Positions 8,310 to 16,541 of a stretch of DNA of 45,863 nucleotides are shown here, piece after piece (the stretch's first letter is position 1; each line of letters opens with the position of its first letter). The notes under the pieces are model-generated. The model did no database searches, was not told the DNA's origin, and saw only the letters and a program-made list of their open reading frames with translations. The stretch comes from JAVBOD01 sp031551045 (lineage in GTDB: Bacteria; Bacteroidota; Bacteroidia; Bacteroidales; UBA932). The DNA is taken from positions 1 through 45,863 of the forward strand of contig JAVBOD010000082.1 of NCBI GenBank assembly GCA_031551045.1. Reading direction: 5' to 3'. The position numbers were made by a program, and so were the translations under genes.

Positions 8310-11186
8310 ATGAGTGAAGTCAGAATTAATAAGGTAGTAAAGGAGTTTAACATCAGTATCGATACACTGGTTACATTCCTTAAGAAGAAAGGCTTTGAAG
8401 TAGAAGCCTCTCCGAATAGCAAAATTCCGTCCGAAGCCTATGAGTTGGCCCAAAAGGAATTTGGCAAAGAGTTGACATTGAAGGAAGAATCGCGAAAAGT
8501 TATTCTAAAAGTAAAAGAAAAACCCGAAACTATTTCGATAGAAGACGTTCAGGATAAGAAGAAAGCAACGGAAGAGGTGGAAGAGATTTTAATTAAAACG
8601 ACACAGGTGGAACCCCCTAAGCCTAAATTAGTAGGGAAAATAGACCTTGATGCACTTTCGGGAAAGAAAAAGCCGGTCGAAAAAAATGTAGAAAAACCGG
8701 TGGAAGAAAAAGAGCCGGCTCCGGAATCAACGGTCGAGAAAGTAAAAGAAAAATCTCCGAAAAAGGAAGAACCTGTAGAGGAAAAACCAAAAGTAGAGAA
8801 GAAAGAAAAAGAAGATGAAGGAGTAAAGATTGTAGGAAAAATAAACTTAGAAGACATCAATTTTAAAACTCGCCCCGACAAAAAGAAGAAAGAAAAGAAA
8901 GAGGAGCCGCCGATAAAGAAAACTAAAAAGGAAGCAGAAGGGCCCCTTTTAACAACGGTAAAAGAAGAAAAGAAATTGGGAGTAGAAAAAGCAACAACGG
9001 AAGGACTTCCGGTTGTGGAAGACATGCGCGAAAGGCTACCGGAGCCGGAACATATCGAAACAAAAGTCGCGAAATTAGAAGGCCCGAAATTGGTGCAAAT
9101 GGAAAAAATCGACTTGTCACAATTTGAAAAGAAGCCCTCTGCCGATTCAAAAGGAAAGAAAAAGCGCGAACGTATCAATCCTAAAAAAGAAAAAATTGAT
9201 ATAGCCAAAGAAAGCAAACGGGAAAAAGCAAAAGATGCTCCAAAAGATTCGAAGAAAAAAGGATTTAAGCCTGTACGCCAAGAAGTAGATGAGGATGCGG
9301 TACAACGCCAGATTAAGGAAACGTTGGCACGCATGACCGAAGGAAAAGGAAAAACCAAAAGCTCGAAATACCGCCGTGAAAAGCGCGAGTTGATAAGCCA
9401 ACGTATCAGCGAAGAACAGGAACGGCAGGAACAGGAAAGCACCGTACTTAAACTTACCGAGTTTGTAACGGTAAACGAGTTGGCCAACATGATGAACGTG
9501 CCGACCGTGAAAGTAATTGAAGCCTGTATGAACCTTGGTTTGATGGTATCCATCAATCAACGTTTGGACGCCGAAGCATTGGTGGTTGTGGCCGAAGAAT
9601 TCGGTTATACGGTAGAGTTTGTGAGCGTTGATATTCAGGACGCCGTGAAACCGGAAGAAGACGAGCCGGAAGATTTGCATCCGCGCCCGCCGATTGTGAC
9701 GGTGATGGGACACGTTGACCACGGTAAAACATCGTTGCTCGACTATATTCGTAAAGCGAACGTGATTGCCGGCGAGGCCGGTGGTATCACGCAACATATC
9801 GGCGCCTACAACGTGCATTTGCCCGGCGGACAACAAATCACATTTCTTGATACGCCCGGCCACGAAGCGTTTACAGCCATGCGTGCACGCGGTGCTAAAA
9901 TTACAGACTTGGCCATTATTATCATTGCAGCCGACGATGCGGTGATGCCGCAAACGATAGAAGCCATCAACCATGCGGTGGCAGCCGGTGTGCCGATGAT
10001 TTTTGCGATTAATAAAATTGACAAAGCGGGCGCTAACCCCGAAAAAATTCGCGAACAATTGGCCAACATGAATTATTTAGTGGAAGAGTGGGGCGGAAAA
10101 TACCAATCGCAGGAAATTGATGCCAAGCACGGGACAAACATCGATAAATTGATGGAAAAAATATTGCTCGAAGCGGAATTGCTCGACCTGAAAGCGAATC
10201 CCGATAAACCGGCGCATGGTTCGATTATCGAATCGTCGTTGGATAAAGGGCGTGGATACATTGCTACCATTTTAGTACAAGGCGGTACCTTGCGAGTGGG
10301 CGATTCGATGTTGAGCGGTACTTATACCGGAAAGGTGAAAGCCATGTTCAACGAACGCGGCCAGAAAGTGCAGGAGGCGGGCCCTTCGACACCCGTGTCG
10401 GTATTAGGCTTGAACGGTGCGCCGACAGCCGGTGAAACATTCAATGTGATGGACGAACGCGAAGCACGCGAAATTGCCAACAAACGCGAACAATTGCTGC
10501 GCGTACAAGGTATGCGCGCCACCAAACATATTACCCTCGAAGAAATCGGACGCCGTATTGCTATCGGTAATTTCAAGGAATTGAACATTATTGTGAAAGG
10601 TGACGTGGACGGTTCTATTGAAGCTTTGTCGGATTCATTGATAAAACTTTCGACCGAAGAAGTACACGTAAACGTCATCCACAAAGCGGTAGGGGCTATT
10701 TCCGAATCGGATGTGTTATTAGCAGCTGCATCCAATGCTATTATTATCGGCTTCCAAGTACGGCCTTCGGCCAGTGCGCGTAGGTTAGCCGAACAGGAAG
10801 AAATCGAAATCCGTCTCTATTCGATTATCTATGACGCTATCAACGAAGTGAGGGATGGTATTGAAGGAATGTTGGCGCCGGAACAGAAAGAGGAGATTAC
10901 TTCTTCCGTGGAAGTACGCGAGGTATTCAAAATCTCGAAAGTGGGTTCGGTAGCCGGTTGTATGGTGAAAGAAGGAAAAATCACGCGACAAAGCAAAATC
11001 CGTGTAATCCGCGACGGCATTGTAATCTATACAGGACACTTAGGCTCGCTGAAACGTTTCAAAGACGATGTGAAAGAAGTGCAGAGCGGCTACGACTGCG
11101 GCTTGAACATTGATAATTTCAACGATATAAAAGTGGGCGATATTATAGAATCCTATGAAATTGTAGAAATCAAACGGAAACTGTAA
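8310..11186 (+). CDS. infB: Translation initiation factor IF-2
   Basis: GTPase that places initiator tRNA on the ribosome. The first 55 residues form a small IF-2 N-terminal helical domain. Residues about 60-385 are a long low-complexity Lys/Glu/Pro-rich linker. A second IF2-N domain follows (about 390-440), then the G domain with G1 GHVDHGKT (467-474), G3 DTPGHEAF and G4 NKID. The remaining beta-barrel and C-terminal domains reach to 958. The long charged linker is common in Bacteroidetes IF-2. It is the last gene of the operon and is followed by a strong terminator. Confidence 0.97.
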   Translation: MSEVRINKVVKEFNISIDTLVTFLKKKGFEVEASPNSKIPSEAYELAQKEFGKELTLKEESRKVILKVKEKPETISIEDVQDKKKATEEVEEILIKTTQVEPPKPKLVGKIDLDALSGKKKPVEKNVEKPVEEKEPAPESTVEKVKEKSPKKEEPVEEKPKVEKKEKEDEGVKIVGKINLEDINFKTRPDKKKKEKKEEPPIKKTKKEAEGPLLTTVKEEKKLGVEKATTEGLPVVEDMRERLPEPEHIETKVAKLEGPKLVQMEKIDLSQFEKKPSADSKGKKKRERINPKKEKIDIAKESKREKAKDAPKDSKKKGFKPVRQEVDEDAVQRQIKETLARMTEGKGKTKSSKYRREKRELISQRISEEQERQEQESTVLKLTEFVTVNELANMMNVPTVKVIEACMNLGLMVSINQRLDAEALVVVAEEFGYTVEFVSVDIQDAVKPEEDEPEDLHPRPPIVTVMGHVDHGKTSLLDYIRKANVIAGEAGGITQHIGAYNVHLPGGQQITFLDTPGHEAFTAMRARGAKITDLAIIIIAADDAVMPQTIEAINHAVAAGVPMIFAINKIDKAGANPEKIREQLANMNYLVEEWGGKYQSQEIDAKHGTNIDKLMEKILLEAELLDLKANPDKPAHGSIIESSLDKGRGYIATILVQGGTLRVGDSMLSGTYTGKVKAMFNERGQKVQEAGPSTPVSVLGLNGAPTAGETFNVMDEREAREIANKREQLLRVQGMRATKHITLEEIGRRIAIGNFKELNIIVKGDVDGSIEALSDSLIKLSTEEVHVNVIHKAVGAISESDVLLAAASNAIIIGFQVRPSASARRLAEQEEIEIRLYSIIYDAINEVRDGIEGMLAPEQKEEITSSVEVREVFKISKVGSVAGCMVKEGKITRQSKIRVIRDGIVIYTGHLGSLKRFKDDVKEVQSGYDCGLNIDNFNDIKVGDIIESYEIVEIKRKL

Positions 11187-11217
11187 GTCGCTTGAGGCTT
11201 CCGGTTCCGAAGTTTTT

Positions 11218-11257
11218 AGATTTGACAAATTTTTGAAATTTGTCAAATCTTTTTTTG
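11218..11257 (+). terminator. Terminator after infB
   Basis: AGATTTGACAAATTT and its exact reverse complement pair over 15 bp around a 3-nt loop, followed by a T tract. It lies between infB and the convergent ubiX and could act on both strands. A related palindrome occurs at 16479-16511. Confidence 0.85.
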
Positions 11258-11259
11258 CG

Positions 11260-11808
11260 TCATCCCCACACAAATCCCTTCGACTCGAATCCTGCTAATT
11301 GGAGGACACGATGAATGACGGCAGAAAATAATTCGTCAAAATTCTGCGGGCGACTATATAAAGAAGGCGATGCGGGGCAAATAATGCCGCCCGCTTCGGT
11401 AAATTGCACCATGTTGCGCAAGTGAATCAGGTTGAGCGGCGCTTCGCGTGTTACTAAAATCACCTGGCGGCGTTCTTTCAGCATCACATCGGCCGTGCGG
11501 CTGATGAGGTCGTTGCTGATGCCGTTGGCAATGCGTCCTAATGTCCCCATGCTGCACGGCGCTACTATTAAACACTCCGTATCGGAAGAACCGGATGCGA
11601 AAGGCGCCGAAAAATCGTCGTTGGCGTAGCGGCGGAATTTAATAGCGGCCAATGCTTCCTCGCCCAACTCATGCCGGAAAACCTGCTCGCCGCACGATGA
11701 GAAAACGACCGAAACTTCCGTATCTTTTTCCTGCGCTAATTGTTCCAACAACAATTTCGCGTATATGGCGCCGCTTGCACCGGTAATGCCGACGATTATT
11801 TTTTTCAT
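11260..11808 (-). CDS. ubiX: Flavin prenyltransferase UbiX
   Basis: UbiX joins a dimethylallyl group to FMN to make prenylated FMN, the cofactor of UbiD-type decarboxylases. The N-terminal GITGASGAIYAKLL motif binds flavin phosphate, and the downstream stretch with VAPCSMGTLGRIANGISNDL and REAPLNLIHLRNM is family-specific. At 182 residues it is normal in size. No UbiD-type partner lies in the window, so the decarboxylase served must be elsewhere; a role in quinone synthesis is an inference. It follows the AhpD-like gene by 35 bp. Confidence 0.92.
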   Translation of the reverse strand: MKKIIVGITGASGAIYAKLLLEQLAQEKDTEVSVVFSSCGEQVFRHELGEEALAAIKFRRYANDDFSAPFASGSSDTECLIVAPCSMGTLGRIANGISNDLISRTADVMLKERRQVILVTREAPLNLIHLRNMVQFTEAGGIICPASPSLYSRPQNFDELFSAVIHRVLQLAGFESKGFVWG

Positions 11809-11843
11809 ATGTGTCGATTCTTTTACGTTACCTCTTTTTACTT

Positions 11844-12158
11844 CTATGCTTTATCGTAGGCTTCCAAGGCAGCTGCCAGGCAACTTGCCACTCCTTTAAT
11901 GCCGCATACAGTGGTAGTCATTACAATGGTTTCCTTTATTTCGTCGCGGGTAGCGCCATCGCGTTTTGCCATCGGGACGTGTGATGTCACGGCAGTGGTT
12001 TCGCCTTGCGAAGCCCGGATGGCGATATAAATCAGTTGTTTCATTTTAGGCGTTAATGCTTTCATGCCGCTGACCGCCTGAATCAGCCCGTTGAATGCTT
12101 GCGCCACTTCCGGCGCTTCTTCCTGAAATACCTGCATAAGGTTCTTTTTGTTTTCCAT
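11844..12158 (-). CDS. Carboxymuconolactone decarboxylase/AhpD-like protein lacking the CxxC
   Basis: Small all-helical protein of about 104 residues with the family signature LTPKMKQLIYIAIRAS...SHVPMAKRDGATRDEIKE. In redox-active AhpD-like members a CxxC pair precedes the conserved His; here the equivalent stretch reads GETTAVTSH, so both cysteines are absent. Peroxidase-partner chemistry is therefore unlikely, and the role is unknown. I start at the ATG giving MENKKNLMQVF; an in-frame upstream ATG would add seven residues. It lies between an alcohol dehydrogenase gene and ubiX with short gaps and is probably cotranscribed with both. Confidence 0.8.
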   Translation of the reverse strand: MENKKNLMQVFQEEAPEVAQAFNGLIQAVSGMKALTPKMKQLIYIAIRASQGETTAVTSHVPMAKRDGATRDEIKETIVMTTTVCGIKGVASCLAAALEAYDKA

Positions 12159-12208
12159 AATTTCTTTATTTATCCGCATTAACGCCTGTTGATAGTGAGT
12201 ATTCGTTT

Positions 12209-13351
12209 TTATTTCACCGTCAATAAAATCTGTTTTGCTACATCGCCCGTTACATTGCGGTTTTCGCCATAAGCAACAGCCAGTTTATTGAAGCGTTCTG
12301 CAATAGTGTTGATGGTATCGTTGCCGATGCCTGCTTCCGAAAGGCGTGTAGCTAAGCCCAGCGAACGGAAAAAAGATTCGGTTTTCGTAATGGACTGCTC
12401 TATGCGTTCATTATCATTTCCGGTAACGATACCGAAAATACGTTCGCCGTACTGTAACAATTTACCGCGTTTTTGTTCTTTCAATACCCGTAGCGTACCG
12501 CCCAGCACAATGGCTAACGACGCGCCATGTGTAAGGCCATGCAAGGCTGTCAGTTCGTGGCCGATCATGTGCGTAGTCCAATCCTGTGTAACACCCATGG
12601 CCGTAAATCCGTTCAAAGCCATGGTGGCCGAAAGCATAAAGTCGGACATTAGGTTATAGTCGTGCGGATTTTTTTGGATGAGCGGTGCAATTTCGAGTAT
12701 TGTTTGTAAAATGCCTTCGGCCCAGCGGTCCATGACGCGCGACTGGCCGGGGGTAGTCATATATTGCTCCAGCACGTGTACGAATACGTCCGTTATTCCG
12801 CAGGCAATTTGATGAGTTGGCAGCGAGTAAGTGGTTTCAGGATCGAGGATGGAAAATTCGGGATAACTACCGTTGAATGCATATTTTTCGTGTGTTTCGG
12901 CACGTGAAATCACGGCGCCGGCATTCATTTCGGAGCCGGTAGCAGGCAGCGTCATTACCGAAGCGAAAGGAATACTTTTCCCGGCTTTCCGTTTTAGCAC
13001 AATCTCCCATGCATCGCCTTCATGGCAAATGCCGGCAGCAATGAGCTTCGTCCCGTCGAGCACCGAACCTCCGCCTACGGCCAGCAAAAAGTCAATGTTG
13101 TTTTTTTTCCCCTGCACAATGGCTTTACGTAGTGTCTCTACGGTCGGATTCGGTTCAATGCCCCAAAACTCTATCGTGTGATGATTTTTTAAGGCGTCAA
13201 GCACTTGGCCGTACACGCCGTTTTTCTTTACACTGCCGCCGCCATAAGTAACCATTATTTTTTTTTCAACCGGAATCAATATAGAAAGCTGCGCAATTTG
13301 CCCTTTCCCAAAAACTAAGCGGGTAGGGTTTTGAAAGCAAAAATTAGTCAT
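12209..13351 (-). CDS. Iron-containing alcohol dehydrogenase (YqhD/butanol dehydrogenase type)
   Basis: NAD(P)H-dependent dehydrogenase of the group III iron-containing family, probably acting as an aldehyde reductase. The nucleotide-binding GGGSVLDGTKLIA motif is in the N-terminal half. Metal ligands are visible in ITDVFVHVLEQ (Asp and His) and in GHELTALHGLTHG (two His). Length is about 380 residues, as in E. coli YqhD. The start is the ATG giving MTNFCFQNPTRLVFG; 16 in-frame codons upstream lack family similarity. It is first in a likely operon with the AhpD-like gene and ubiX. Substrate is not deducible; detoxification of reactive aldehydes or fermentation are both plausible. Confidence 0.9.
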   Translation of the reverse strand: MTNFCFQNPTRLVFGKGQIAQLSILIPVEKKIMVTYGGGSVKKNGVYGQVLDALKNHHTIEFWGIEPNPTVETLRKAIVQGKKNNIDFLLAVGGGSVLDGTKLIAAGICHEGDAWEIVLKRKAGKSIPFASVMTLPATGSEMNAGAVISRAETHEKYAFNGSYPEFSILDPETTYSLPTHQIACGITDVFVHVLEQYMTTPGQSRVMDRWAEGILQTILEIAPLIQKNPHDYNLMSDFMLSATMALNGFTAMGVTQDWTTHMIGHELTALHGLTHGASLAIVLGGTLRVLKEQKRGKLLQYGERIFGIVTGNDNERIEQSITKTESFFRSLGLATRLSEAGIGNDTINTIAERFNKLAVAYGENRNVTGDVAKQILLTVK

Positions 13352-13530
13352 AATCAATTTTAAATTTTTGGTTTTTAATGTTGTTTTTTTTATTGGCAAA
13401 GTTCACATTTTTCCAAGTTTCAAATTTACAAATAATATCTTATTCGAATACAAGTCAAAACTCATTATGAGTAAATTTCATCGAACAAAGTACCTTATCT
13501 CAAATGCAGCGGGCGGGTTCAAGAGATGTG

Positions 13531-14742
13531 CTACAGCTTGATAAACGCCGTAAACTGAATCCGGAAATTATCGCCACGCTCGCCGTTGAGGTTAATGCGG
13601 TTACCATAGAGCAATTCAATTCCCGTTTTGAAGTACGTGTTCGGATACCACAGCAGGTTTGCCACAGCATAATTGGTTTGTTTGATAGCTGTGGGTTGCA
13701 AATAATCATTGTGATTAATCCAAATGTTGCCCCAGCCGATGGATGAACTCCAATGTTTGCTCCACCAGCGATCGTAGAAAATGCTTAAATATCGTTGAGG
13801 GAGTGTACGTAAACGGTAATTCTCCGCCGGGTCGGGCATGGCATCGTAGCCCAATCCTCCGATATCTTCATTGTAACGGGCATAGCCGCTACCGTACGAT
13901 ACTTGAAATTTCAACGCATCGTTTCCTGTGGTGCGGATATTCCCCGACAAGTTGAACGCGCCGCCCAAAATTGTCACGCGATTATCGGTTGTGGTGCGGT
14001 AAGTAATGGGATGTAGCAAAATCCCGAAACGAAGATTGCTGCGGCTGTTATCGAATTTGAACGTGTAGGCGCCCGTGAAATCGGGGATGAGATTACGCAC
14101 TATCCATGCCGAATCGGCCGGCAACGTGACGTCCGAACCCGGTTGCTCTACCGAAAACGAAAGTGTATGTTGGGTACCTACCGGCTGTGTATAGCGTAGT
14201 TGTGGCTGCCGTCGCCATAAATAAGCATTTGGGCCCCATGCATCGACAATATTCGGCCAAATATCGCTATCCATAAAATTACTCCAGTATTGCCCGAAAT
14301 CCCATCGCCCGATGCTTATCCAAGCATGGCGCAAACGTGGGGTTGATGTGCCGTCGGGCCCTGAGAAATCGAACTCAATCAATGCACTGAAATCACCGAA
14401 ATACTTGACTTTTCCCGTCATGGAAAAATTCAGGCGTGTCTGGCGGATACTGAAGTTCATCGCCGCATCATCGACGGCGGGCACAATAATAGACGACGGC
14501 TGAAAAGCATTACGGTTTCTCATACCGCGGAAGTCATACATAAAATCGGCCTGCACGAATCCGCCGATTTTCATCTGAGTCCCTTTGATATCGGTAATAA
14601 CCAATCCTTCTATTTGGTGGTTTTCTATATCGCTGCGTGAAGGAGGAAGAGTGTCTTTCGATTGTCCGTGTATAGCGAAACTTGTCAAAAGGCATAAAAG
14701 TAGGAATAAACTGTATTGTGTGATATGATGGAATTTTTTCAT
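13531..14742 (-). CDS. Outer-membrane porin (DcaP / phosphate-selective porin-like)
   Basis: About 403 residues starting with a signal peptide (MKKFHHITQYSLFLLLCLL, cleavage probably after HGQ). The mature part is rich in alternating hydrophobic and aromatic strands, with segments such as MKIGGFVQADFMYDFRG and DFGQYWSNFMD that recall DcaP-type and phosphate-selective porins, and it ends in a strand FRIQFTAFIKL suited to barrel insertion. It probably forms a 16-18-stranded outer-membrane barrel; the solute is unknown. An upstream in-frame ATG would add 20 residues before the signal peptide and is rejected. Confidence 0.75.
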   Translation of the reverse strand: MKKFHHITQYSLFLLLCLLTSFAIHGQSKDTLPPSRSDIENHQIEGLVITDIKGTQMKIGGFVQADFMYDFRGMRNRNAFQPSSIIVPAVDDAAMNFSIRQTRLNFSMTGKVKYFGDFSALIEFDFSGPDGTSTPRLRHAWISIGRWDFGQYWSNFMDSDIWPNIVDAWGPNAYLWRRQPQLRYTQPVGTQHTLSFSVEQPGSDVTLPADSAWIVRNLIPDFTGAYTFKFDNSRSNLRFGILLHPITYRTTTDNRVTILGGAFNLSGNIRTTGNDALKFQVSYGSGYARYNEDIGGLGYDAMPDPAENYRLRTLPQRYLSIFYDRWWSKHWSSSIGWGNIWINHNDYLQPTAIKQTNYAVANLLWYPNTYFKTGIELLYGNRINLNGERGDNFRIQFTAFIKL

Positions 14743-14773
14743 GTTAAATTCAAAAAATAAAAATCCGGGTAGT

Positions 14774-14892
14774 AACTGTTCAAAAAGCAATTTTAACGAC
14801 AACGGCTCCCCAAAAGAGAGGCATTGTCTTTCAAAATTTTGTGTTCTTTGCGAGAAGCCGGGGGTAAATATGTGCTGACTTTTTGAACAGTT
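14774..14892. repeat. Possible miniature inverted-repeat element
   Basis: AACTGTTCAAAAAG at 14774-14787 is repeated exactly inverted at 14879-14892, bounding 119 bp without a gene. This looks like terminal inverted repeats of a MITE or the two ends of a collapsed insertion sequence. I could not identify a target-site duplication. Confidence 0.5.
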
Positions 14893-14995
14893 TCAGCTAT
14901 AAAAAAGAGATTAATTTGCGCACGGGATGCCGCCTGTTTTTCAAAGAGCAGCCTTTATTCCGTGCGCTATACTCCCATATTGTTTTCTTCATCCG

Positions 14996-16450
14996 TCAAT
15001 GAGACGGGTTCATCGTTCTTTTCCGTTTTTGCACGGCGCTGATGATAAGCGGAACACTTACAAAAACCACCGTCCCCGCAAAAACCAATCCTACATAAAA
15101 AGCGGGGCTTCCCACCGGCAATTGCGAAGGAGGGAAGAAAGCTACAAGGAAGGAAAACAGTACTGCAAGGAAACCGATGCCTGCCACTAACCACATGCCG
15201 AGGCGCCCGCCCGGCACTTTATAAATTCGCGGCAAATCGGGTTGCGATTTTCGTAGTTTGATAGCTGCCGCATACATCAACATATACATAATCAGATAAA
15301 GCCCGATGGTTAAGGCGCTCAACAGGAAGAACGCCACGCTCACATCATCGATAACGAAATAAAGCGATGACAGGATCGTAACAATGATTCCTTGTACTAA
15401 GAGAATATTGATTTGAATGCCGTTCTTGTTTGTCTTCGTAAGTGTCTTCGGTAATTGCCCGTCGCGCGCTGTCCAGAGCAATCCGCGGCTTGGCCCCGAA
15501 ATCCATGACATGACACCCGCCAAGGCGCCGAACGCTACCAGCGCTCCGAGCACATTGGTCATCCAGCCGACATGAAATGTATTGAACAGGTGTTCGAACG
15601 TGAGCATCAGCCCGTCCTGCAAGTTGATTTCCTTGTAAGGCATCACTACGGAAACGGCTAACGAGCCTAATGTGAAAAGAACAAAGGCGATAATAGCAGC
15701 CAGGAATACGGCTGCCGGAAATTGTTTCTTGGGGTTTTTCATTTCGGTGGCATGCACGGCGTGTACTTCCACTCCGGCAAATAGCAGGATGATGCCGGCT
15801 AAAAAAGCAATGTTGCTAATGCTGGTAATATACGGGAAAAAACGGGGATGGACATGCCCTGCTTCAACGGCTACTAAGGTGCTTTCCGCAGCCGGAATAT
15901 GTTCCGCCGCAACCGCTTGCCCGGTTATTATCCACACGATGGCCATGATGATGATGATAGCGCCGGGCAATACGGTGCCCAGCAAAAATCCGCGGCTGGT
16001 AATCTTCGAAACCGCCGACGTCCCTTTCAGTGTCACCCATGTGGCGAACCAATACAGGACAATCGAAAAAATGCCCACATACGTGCCGTCTTGCGCCAGC
16101 GTTTGTCTCCCGATGAGATATGCAATGGCCGCCGCAGCAAAAGAAAGTACGGTGGGATACCATACCACATTTTGTATCCATTGCAGGAAAATAGCCACAA
16201 AGCCAAAACGCTCGTTGAATGCTTCTTTTACCCATGTGTAAACGCCGCCGCCTTTTTCGGCAAAAGCGCTGCCCAATTCAGCTCCTACTAATGCCGCCGG
16301 AATAAGGAACAGCAAGGTGGCAAACAGGATGTAAAAAAATAGGGTAAATTCTTCTTTGCCCATCATCGGAAGCCCACGGAGGCTGATGACGGCGGCAGCG
16401 GTCATTAGTGCCAGCTGCCAGGTGCTAATATATTTTGTTTGATTTTTCAT
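14996..16450 (-). CDS. gadC: Glutamate/GABA antiporter GadC
   Basis: Inner-membrane APC-superfamily antiporter, 484 residues with about 12 membrane segments, expected to import glutamate and export GABA. N-terminal sequence LALMTAAAVISLRGLPMM resembles that of E. coli GadC, and the tail KLRKSQPDLPRIYKVPGG is typical of the subfamily. It lies directly downstream of gadB on the same strand, which strongly supports the substrate call. The protein ends soon after the last membrane helix (AVQKRKRTMNPSH), whereas E. coli GadC (511 residues) has a longer C-terminal plug that closes the pore at neutral pH. Confidence 0.9.
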   Translation of the reverse strand: MKNQTKYISTWQLALMTAAAVISLRGLPMMGKEEFTLFFYILFATLLFLIPAALVGAELGSAFAEKGGGVYTWVKEAFNERFGFVAIFLQWIQNVVWYPTVLSFAAAAIAYLIGRQTLAQDGTYVGIFSIVLYWFATWVTLKGTSAVSKITSRGFLLGTVLPGAIIIIMAIVWIITGQAVAAEHIPAAESTLVAVEAGHVHPRFFPYITSISNIAFLAGIILLFAGVEVHAVHATEMKNPKKQFPAAVFLAAIIAFVLFTLGSLAVSVVMPYKEINLQDGLMLTFEHLFNTFHVGWMTNVLGALVAFGALAGVMSWISGPSRGLLWTARDGQLPKTLTKTNKNGIQINILLVQGIIVTILSSLYFVIDDVSVAFFLLSALTIGLYLIMYMLMYAAAIKLRKSQPDLPRIYKVPGGRLGMWLVAGIGFLAVLFSFLVAFFPPSQLPVGSPAFYVGLVFAGTVVFVSVPLIISAVQKRKRTMNPSH

Positions 16451-16478
16451 AATTGTAAAAATTTAGTGGATTTATTCA

Positions 16479-16511
16479 AGATTTGACATTTTTTTGGAAT
16501 TTGTCAAATCT
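16479..16511. terminator. Hairpin between gadB and gadC
   Basis: AGATTTGACA and TGTCAAATCT pair over 10 bp around a 13-nt spacer. It lies in the 91-bp gap between gadB and gadC and may lower gadC transcription or stabilise the gadB message. The arms repeat those of the terminator at 11218-11257. Confidence 0.45.
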
Positions 16512-16541
16512 CATGCAAGCGGGTTAGCAGACCACAAAAAA

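Noticed and set aside
8549..9556. Long minus-strand open frame opposite infB, rich in Ser and Phe
   Set aside because: It mirrors the Lys/Glu-rich linker codons of IF-2 on the other strand; composition is explained by the sense gene and no domain is visible.
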